Shown: piece after piece, positions 8,422 to 13,763 of the stretch
Layout of the letters: each line of letters opens with the position of its first letter
How positions within the stretch are numbered: the first letter of the stretch is position 1
From: Bacteroidales bacterium UBA3389
GTDB lineage: Bacteria > Bacteroidota > Bacteroidia > Bacteroidales > P3
Assembly: GCA_002358835.1 (NCBI GenBank)
Contig: DEPP01000036.1
Coordinates: 1 to 13,763 of the forward strand
Length of the DNA: 13,763 nucleotides
Reading direction: 5' to 3'
The notes under the pieces: generated by a model
What the model was told of the DNA's origin: nothing
The model's input: only the letters and a program-made list of their open reading frames with translations
Databases searched by the model: none
Program-made: the position numbers and the translations under genes

Positions 8422-8467
8422 CTTTTTCACACTCCTCCATCTCTTCGTTTTAATTCAACAAAACAGC

Positions 8468-8501
8468 GTTTCAGAAAATTGAATTCAAGTTTCAGAAAAT
8501 T
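8468..8501. repeat. Tandem 13-bp direct repeats around a 10-bp palindrome, upstream of the lacZ promoter
   Basis: GTTTCAGAAAATT occurs at 8468-8480 and again, identical, at 8489-8501, a 21-bp period or two helical turns. The perfect palindrome TTGAATTCAA (8479-8488) lies between and slightly overlaps the first copy. The cluster lies 46-80 bp upstream of the lacZ -33 element, where an activator could bind. It could equally be chance in AT-rich spacer DNA. No regulator gene is nearby. Confidence 0.45.
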
Positions 8502-8537
8502 AAAACAAAGAATAGAAAATTTGAAATGGCAAAAAAA

Positions 8538-8575
8538 ATCGGTGAATCTGACTACAAGAAGTCAAACTCACCGAT
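8538..8575 (-). terminator. Intrinsic terminator after ridA
   Basis: Read on the minus strand, an 8-bp stem ATCGGTGA/TCACCGAT (8575-8568 with 8545-8538) continues after an internal loop into a 5-bp TGACT/AGTCA stem with a 6-nt loop. It is followed at once by a run of T (A run at 8531-8537 on the plus strand). It lies about 20 nt beyond the ridA stop and upstream of the lacZ promoter. It therefore closes the protease-ridA unit and insulates lacZ from read-through. Confidence 0.9.
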
Positions 8576-8595
8576 AAGGTTATTCTAAATTAAAA

Positions 8596-8976
8596 TTATC
8601 CTTTGTAAGCTATTGTTTCGATTTCAACCAAAACGCCCATAGGCAATTTTTCAACTGCGTATGCTGCTCTTGCAGGCAACATTTCGTTGTAGTATTTCGC
8701 ATATACTTCGTTCATAGCCGCAAAATCATCCATCGAATTCAACAAACAAGTTGTCTTTACTACGTCTTTGAAGCTGTAACCAGCTTCTGTCAAAATTGCT
8801 TCTATGTTTTTGAACACTTGTTCTGTTTGTTCGGTGATTGTTTCCGGAATTTTGCCTGTTTCAGGATTGACAGGAATTTGTCCTGATATGAAAAGCATTC
8901 CATTACCAGCCAATATAGCTTGGCTGTATGGTCCTATGGCTTTTGGAGCCTTTGTTGTGTTTATTACTTTGTTCAT
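8596..8976 (-). CDS. ridA: RidA family enamine/imine deaminase (YjgF/YER057c/UK114)
   Basis: 126 residues, the usual RidA length, cytoplasmic. RidA hydrolyses reactive enamine/imine intermediates such as 2-aminoacrylate, formed by PLP enzymes acting on serine or threonine, and so protects PLP enzymes from damage. Family hallmarks are AIGPYSQA with Y17, FISGQIP (30-36), the conserved arginine R103 in LPARAA (equivalent to Salmonella Arg105), and the C-terminal block LPMGVLVEIE ending with E118/E120. This conserved set puts it in the active RidA subgroup rather than the Rid1-7 variants. The ATG lies only 12 nt after the stop of the M6 peptidase gene with no promoter box between, so it is probably the last gene of that transcript. 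A strong terminator follows. The leader is A-rich, without a Shine-Dalgarno site. Confidence 0.95.
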   Translation of the reverse strand: MNKVINTTKAPKAIGPYSQAILAGNGMLFISGQIPVNPETGKIPETITEQTEQVFKNIEAILTEAGYSFKDVVKTTCLLNSMDDFAAMNEVYAKYYNEMLPARAAYAVEKLPMGVLVEIETIAYKG

Positions 8977-8988
8977 TGTATTTTTGTT

Positions 8989-11985
8989 TTATTTGTTAAT
9001 AATCAATTGTTTTACGGATTGTTTACCTTCGGATATGATTCCAATCAAATATGTTCCGTTTTCAAATGCTTCAAGGTTTATTGTTTTGTTGTTCAAATCG
9101 CAATCGTTTTCACTATAAACAACTTGTCCGAGAACGTTTGTGATAACTATACTTTCTGCTCTTTGCTTTTGTGCTTGTATTGTCAAGTATGAGGATGCAG
9201 GATTTGGACTTACGACAAATTCAAAGCCGTTTTCAACATCTTGCAATGAAGAATAGTCTTTCGCATATATTTGAATACTTGAAGAATATGCCTCCGGACA
9301 TGTTGAAAGCTGTACTTTTGCACGATAAGTGTACAATGCCTCTGTATTTAATACCTCTGAATATGATGCTTGTTGGTTTTGGATTGTTTCCCAAGCTTGT
9401 TCGTCTATTTGTCTTTCCCATGACAAAATTTCACCTCTATATCCTACCAATCCCAAGTTTCCTGTAGATTCTCCGACTGCTATCGTATCGCCTACCGTCT
9501 TATTGATTCTACCACCTCTTGACACCAATACATTCATCAAAACAGTATTACTTGTATCTTTTATCATACCGTTAGAGATTACTATTCGACGATAGTAGGT
9601 GCTATCTTCAAGCACTTCCGGTTGGTAATCCTTTTCGGTTGAATTTTGCGTTGCTGTATACCAACTACCTGTACGTTTTTTCTCTTGCCATTGGTAAGTA
9701 AAATTACCCTTTCCTCCTGTAGGTTCACTTCCTACCAATAGTTGCGGAGTTGTTCCTACACAAAACTCTTGTGAAGAGCCGATTGTGTTGTTTTCAATTG
9801 GCGGAACAGTTGTTTGGAAGTTTCTTTTGGTTCCATAAGCTGTACCCAAAGTTGTTGTAACGTATGCTCTGTAGTAATATTTCATACCATCGGTCAATGT
9901 ATCTATTGTATAGGTGAACAAACCTGTTGTTGGGTCTGTTGAAACATAAACCATATTTCCATCAACTTCAGGATTTTCATTAGGATCTGTTGTAAACGTA
10001 AATCCTTTTGCGATAAACTCACCTTCTCCCACAGATGTATAGTTTCCTTCAACCGTTGCACTTGTCATTCCTACGTTTTGAGCAGGACGGGTGGTGATGG
10101 TAGCCAAACCGCTTCTTGTATTGAATTGTACCGTTCCACCATATACAGTACCATTTGCATTGGTTGCGTATGCTCTACAATAAATTATTGAACTAGGAGT
10201 AAGTCCTGTAAGTTGGGTTGGATAAGAAGTATTTGTAGAATCAGATACTGCGAAAGTAATACTGCCTTCTGTCAAATCGGCTATTGCTTGCTGATCAGTA
10301 CTCCAAACGATACCTCTTGAAGTTATTGCATTCTCCTCTCCGCTTGGCTCATACACTATTTTACTCCAAACAACGGCAGTTCCAGATGTGATGCTTGAAG
10401 CAGAAACTGTGTCTGTTACAACAGCAGGAAGGTTTGACATAAAGTTAAACAACATAACCGAGTCATTCTCATAACGAATGTTTGTTATAGGTTTTCCTGT
10501 CAACGTTCCGTTTTTCAAAGTCGATGCAGGGTTTGTGTTATCGGTAAAGTTTGTATTTCCTGTTGCTCCCGGGAATGGACAACGGTTCGTTTCAACATCT
10601 CCTTCGTTTCCTGAAGCAGGGCGTAAGAAATAACCTCTATTGCTCGGTGTTATATTGATTGTGTTGCTGTGAGATGTAAACCAAGGATTTATTTTATTCC
10701 AATCGCCATGATAAATCAATAAACCTTCTCCCGGCAAATATGTATCCCAACCTGTTTTCTTTCTATTCTCAATAACGAAAAATTCATTAGTACTCAATTC
10801 AACGTAATATGCAACCGTTGTGTCTGTATTGTTTAATGCAGGAAGGGAATTGTTTTCTGAAGTTGTTGAAAGTGTATCGAAAGTAAACCAATTTGCAATC
10901 CATCTTTCGAAAGCTGACAATCCGACTGGTGTTGCACTGTTATTCATATACGAACCGCTTGCCATCAAATCCCAATCGCCGGGTGTAACCGCATTTCCAC
11001 CGTTTCCGGTATAGTCTGTATCATAAAAATCAGGGAATCCCAAAACATGGCCGAACTCATGACAAATTGTACCGATTCCATCCATTGCTGCAACATTTCT
11101 TTTCTCTGCCGAACAAGAATATGGTCCGAAACGCATTCCATCCTTTAATATTTCATTACTAACGTTACTTCTATGTGGCCAAATTTCATTTGCTATCTGT
11201 GTAGATGATTCGGGGGTTCCTGCAAATATAATGTGGACAGCATCAACTCTTCCATCACCATCGTTATCATAATCAGAGTAATCAACATCAGGATCTGCTG
11301 CATTCAATGAATGGGAAACAAAACGTACCATATTCTGATCGCTTCCATATTGATTGTTTCCTCCATAGTAAGCCATACTGTTTGGCAATGTATAAGGACC
11401 TGCAACATCTATATCCATAATAAACTGACCGTCTGAATTATCTCTGTAATAATCCTTAACAGAACCTGTTCCGTTGTAATTGTCTTGGCTTACAAGATTC
11501 ACGAAGTCTTGATTTGTATATGTGAATGGCAAATCGCTAAATCCGACAAGAATAACCAACAACTTAACTGTTCCATGTGTCGGATACTTTGCACCATCTG
11601 TTATCATCGCTGTAGGAGATGCTGCCTTCATTGCCTCAATCTGATTTTGTGAATAGAACAAATTTACAGGCAAAGTAGCCAAAAACGCTCTTTCCTCTGC
11701 ACTTCTTTCCTCTGCATTTGCAGCCAAATAGTTTGAAGCTACAAGATTACCTCTCTCATCCAAAACTCCATAAGTAAAAATTCCTTCTTGGTTTCTAACC
11801 AATGTGTATTGGTCGATTGTTTTTGCCCAATGAACATTTTCATCCCCACAAGGGATTAATGTAAGGTACTTTCCGTTTGGCTGTTTTACTGTTACAGCCT
11901 GTTTGTTTGCCGGTATGGCAAAAACTCCTACGCTGATCATGGTCAGCAATAAAAGCATCATTGTTCTCAATAAACTTTTTCTCAT
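8989..11985 (-). CDS. Secreted M6 family metallopeptidase with T9SS C-terminal sorting domain
   Basis: 998 residues. Residues 1-23 form a signal peptide. An N-terminal propeptide-like region is followed by an M6 (immune inhibitor A-like) catalytic domain, residues about 135-520. The zinc motif is H309-E310-F-G-H313-V-L-G-F-P-D319, an extended HExxHxxGxxD with Asp as likely third ligand. An acidic DYDNDGDGRVD loop before it probably binds calcium. GWDTYLPGEGLLIYH (W413) is the conserved late M6 block. Residues about 520-830 hold fibronectin III-like modules and an Ig-like module around GNFTYQWQ (W766). Residues about 920-998 form a type A T9SS sorting domain, starting SPNP at 926 and ending LIINK. 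It should cross the outer membrane through the Por/T9SS machinery and be surface-bound or released to digest protein. The gap to the upstream paralogue is 74 nt, with no terminator or convincing promoter box. Confidence 0.93.
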   Translation of the reverse strand: MRKSLLRTMMLLLLTMISVGVFAIPANKQAVTVKQPNGKYLTLIPCGDENVHWAKTIDQYTLVRNQEGIFTYGVLDERGNLVASNYLAANAEERSAEERAFLATLPVNLFYSQNQIEAMKAASPTAMITDGAKYPTHGTVKLLVILVGFSDLPFTYTNQDFVNLVSQDNYNGTGSVKDYYRDNSDGQFIMDIDVAGPYTLPNSMAYYGGNNQYGSDQNMVRFVSHSLNAADPDVDYSDYDNDGDGRVDAVHIIFAGTPESSTQIANEIWPHRSNVSNEILKDGMRFGPYSCSAEKRNVAAMDGIGTICHEFGHVLGFPDFYDTDYTGNGGNAVTPGDWDLMASGSYMNNSATPVGLSAFERWIANWFTFDTLSTTSENNSLPALNNTDTTVAYYVELSTNEFFVIENRKKTGWDTYLPGEGLLIYHGDWNKINPWFTSHSNTINITPSNRGYFLRPASGNEGDVETNRCPFPGATGNTNFTDNTNPASTLKNGTLTGKPITNIRYENDSVMLFNFMSNLPAVVTDTVSASSITSGTAVVWSKIVYEPSGEENAITSRGIVWSTDQQAIADLTEGSITFAVSDSTNTSYPTQLTGLTPSSIIYCRAYATNANGTVYGGTVQFNTRSGLATITTRPAQNVGMTSATVEGNYTSVGEGEFIAKGFTFTTDPNENPEVDGNMVYVSTDPTTGLFTYTIDTLTDGMKYYYRAYVTTTLGTAYGTKRNFQTTVPPIENNTIGSSQEFCVGTTPQLLVGSEPTGGKGNFTYQWQEKKRTGSWYTATQNSTEKDYQPEVLEDSTYYRRIVISNGMIKDTSNTVLMNVLVSRGGRINKTVGDTIAVGESTGNLGLVGYRGEILSWERQIDEQAWETIQNQQASYSEVLNTEALYTYRAKVQLSTCPEAYSSSIQIYAKDYSSLQDVENGFEFVVSPNPASSYLTIQAQKQRAESIVITNVLGQVVYSENDCDLNNKTINLEAFENGTYLIGIISEGKQSVKQLIINK

Positions 11986-12059
11986 TATCTTTTTTTGTTT
12001 TTAATTCCTGAATATATAAACGTGATTTTATGATTCTAAGTATTCTATATACAAAATTA

Positions 12060-13763
12060 TCAGTCGGCAATTATCAATTTAACATCATAAATCTCTACTG
12101 CCTTTTCCGTCTCAAGTCTCAAGATATAAACTCCCGCACGATAGGCAGAAAGATTGATTTGATAACTATTGCCTATGTTGTTATCAAAAAATAATTGCCT
12201 TGAATTTGCATCGAACAATCTCACTGCCGAGATTCGTCCGTCCTCGTTTTTGATTTCAACAAAATCTTTTGCAGGATTAGGATAAACAACATAATTAACG
12301 CCCTCTCTCATTTCGGAAAGCGATACATCTTGAAGAACAAATATTTTCAGAACTTCAGAATATCTCTCAGGGCATTGCTCAAAACGTACCATGGTTCTAA
12401 GATACATTGTATCGAAATAAGCAGGTTTGTAAGCCACACTTGTATCGGAAAGAGTAGAGAAAACGTTCCATTCGATAGTATCACAAGAGTGCTCCCACTG
12501 TACAATAGTTCCGTTATGCTTTTGAAGAGTCAATGTATCGATTTCGGAACTTATCCAATCCTTCTTTGCTTTTATTTTTCCGCCTTTTGATTGTTTCACA
12601 TCGACATCCACAACGTTGCTTGTGTCTTTAATCGCCAAAGAATAGACAATACGTCTGAATGAAGTAGGTTCGGATAACACACCAACAAAATAATCTTTTT
12701 CTGTATTGTTATTATCAGCCGCTTGCCAAGATGATGAAGATATTTTTTTCTGCCAAAGGTAAGTAAAATTACCTTGTCCTGCTGTCGGAGTTTCTCCCAC
12801 AATCGTTCCAAACTCATCGCCTTCGCAACCTGTCATTTCAGCAGCTATCTCATTATTTTCAACAGGCACAAACGAGGTTGTTACACTTGAACGCGATGCT
12901 ACTTTGATTCCCAAGGCCGTCTTGCAATATGCCGCAAAATAATACTTGGTTGCTTGTTCCAATCCGGTTACTTCGGTTGAGAAGGTCGTGAAATCACCTT
13001 GAAAACTTATTGTGTTACTCGTTGAATCCAAACTTTGAATCGTATCATAAAAGATTCCATACTCCAAAACAGGGAAATCGCCATCGATAAGCTTCTTTCC
13101 ACTTGCAGTAAATGAAGTCAAACCGACATTGGTTGCTTGATTGGTTTTTATCTGAGGCTGTCCGTCGCGTGTGGAAAAAGTATAATAATCTCCGTAAACC
13201 GTATCGGTTGCCGATAAATACACAGCTCGGTAATAGTATGTAGTGGCATAATCAAGGTTATTCAACACAACTTCGAATGTATCAGCAATGAAAGCATTTG
13301 CTGCAAAGAACGATTGAGTAACAAAACTGTTTACCGTATCCAAAGCAAAGCCTTTGAGCGTGTAGTCATACAATCCTTCATATTGTTCAAAGCCTTTGAG
13401 TTTTACAGAAATGGTTGATTCAAATACAGCACTGTTTATGGTCGATATAACGGCAGAACTATCCGGACGCATAAAATCAAAATAAATCATTCCGTCGCTT
13501 GTATCCCTCACAATATTAGTTACAGGTTTTCCGAGTTCTTCTCCCGACCATAGTTTGCTATTCGGAAATGCGTAATCGGTAAAGAAATCGTACGAATTAC
13601 TATTTGGAAAAACATCTGCCATCAAACTGTTATCACTTTCCACGCCATCGGCTTCCTCTATGTCGCATTTCTGATATGCAGGATTGCAATTGATACAATA
13701 ATCTCCTTCATCCTTTATATGATATATCAACATACCGCTTGCAGGTATGTGTGCATCCCAAGA
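12060..13763 (-). CDS. C-terminal part of a second M6-like T9SS-secreted protein, tandem paralogue (5' end beyond the window)
   Basis: 567 residues are visible, open to the right edge, and the first in-window ATG is internal. The visible part begins SWDAHIPASGMLIYH, matching GWDTYLPGEGLLIYH of the neighbour, with 565 residues after this Trp against 585 there. The layout is the same: a late M6 block with EEADG, two or three fibronectin III-like modules, an Ig-like module around GNFTYLWQ (visible residue 337), and a T9SS sorting domain from about visible residue 488 (YPNPAKDF) to LIIAD. The catalytic domain lies outside the window, so whether it keeps HExxH is unknown. A CxxCx6C cluster near the left end of the visible protein has no counterpart in the neighbour. 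It ends in TGA, 74 nt before the next ATG, so co-transcription with the paralogue and ridA is likely. Confidence 0.85.
   Translation of the reverse strand, partial: SWDAHIPASGMLIYHIKDEGDYCINCNPAYQKCDIEEADGVESDNSLMADVFPNSNSYDFFTDYAFPNSKLWSGEELGKPVTNIVRDTSDGMIYFDFMRPDSSAVISTINSAVFESTISVKLKGFEQYEGLYDYTLKGFALDTVNSFVTQSFFAANAFIADTFEVVLNNLDYATTYYYRAVYLSATDTVYGDYYTFSTRDGQPQIKTNQATNVGLTSFTASGKKLIDGDFPVLEYGIFYDTIQSLDSTSNTISFQGDFTTFSTEVTGLEQATKYYFAAYCKTALGIKVASRSSVTTSFVPVENNEIAAEMTGCEGDEFGTIVGETPTAGQGNFTYLWQKKISSSSWQAADNNNTEKDYFVGVLSEPTSFRRIVYSLAIKDTSNVVDVDVKQSKGGKIKAKKDWISSEIDTLTLQKHNGTIVQWEHSCDTIEWNVFSTLSDTSVAYKPAYFDTMYLRTMVRFEQCPERYSEVLKIFVLQDVSLSEMREGVNYVVYPNPAKDFVEIKNEDGRISAVRLFDANSRQLFFDNNIGNSYQINLSAYRAGVYILRLETEKAVEIYDVKLIIAD

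Noticed and set aside
9693..9708. GGTAAGTAAAATTACC, a small hairpin also present at 12758-12773
   Set aside because: In both places it encodes the conserved GNFTY segment of the Ig-like module. The repeat is explained by the gene duplication and not by an RNA structure.
11986..12059. Possible promoter between the two M6 paralogues
   Set aside because: The only TTTG is followed by no good TAnnTTTG at the right distance; the best candidates (TAAAATCA, TATATTCA) are poor. Co-transcription is the simpler reading.

Overview
This window looks like chromosomal DNA from a Bacteroidota bacterium, most likely of the order Bacteroidales. It is AT-rich, gene starts have A-rich leaders rather than Shine-Dalgarno sites, and the promoter-like boxes are TAnnTTTG (the Bacteroidetes -7 element). 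Two large secreted proteins end in type IX secretion (T9SS) C-terminal sorting domains, which points to a T9SS-bearing lineage rather than classical Bacteroides. No rRNA, tRNA, CRISPR array, insertion sequence or phage gene is visible, and no stretch over 300 bases lacks a gene.

Layout, left to right. (1) 1-1351, minus strand: an M17 leucyl aminopeptidase whose C-terminal end runs off the left edge. (2) 1352-1436: a short divergent promoter region with two mirrored TATCTTTG boxes. (3) 1437-5146, plus strand: a two-gene operon. It encodes an exported three-part protein (NagZ-type GH3, GH3 C-terminal domain, class C beta-lactamase-like serine hydrolase) and a DUF2400/TIGR02757 protein. The two are joined by a TAATG stop/start overlap. 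(4) 5165-5200: a hairpin between convergent genes, probably a two-way terminator. (5) 5228-8362, minus strand: an exported GH2 LacZ-type beta-galactosidase with its own well-formed promoter at 8390-8421 and a small repeat cluster upstream. (6) 8538-8575: a strong intrinsic terminator closing the next minus-strand unit. (7) 8596-13763, minus strand: a probable operon of two tandem paralogous M6 metallopeptidases followed 12 nt later by ridA. Both peptidases carry T9SS sorting domains, and the upstream one is cut by the right edge.

How the genes fit together. Most of the window serves extracytoplasmic breakdown of polymers plus intracellular clean-up. The M6 peptidases would be exported by T9SS to digest protein. 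The cytoplasmic M17 aminopeptidase would finish peptides, and RidA would detoxify enamine/imine intermediates from amino-acid metabolism. The GH3-serine hydrolase may act on peptidoglycan or other beta-N-acetylglucosaminides in the periplasm, and the beta-galactosidase on galactosides. No SusC/SusD pair or regulator is adjacent, so this is not an obvious polysaccharide utilization locus.

I see no clearly new multi-gene defence or mobile system. The points most worth a second look are the NagZ/beta-lactamase fusion coupled to DUF2400, the endonuclease III-like LDTHV motif in DUF2400, the tandem M6 duplication linked to ridA, the mirrored divergent promoter, and the repeat-palindrome-repeat element upstream of the lacZ promoter.
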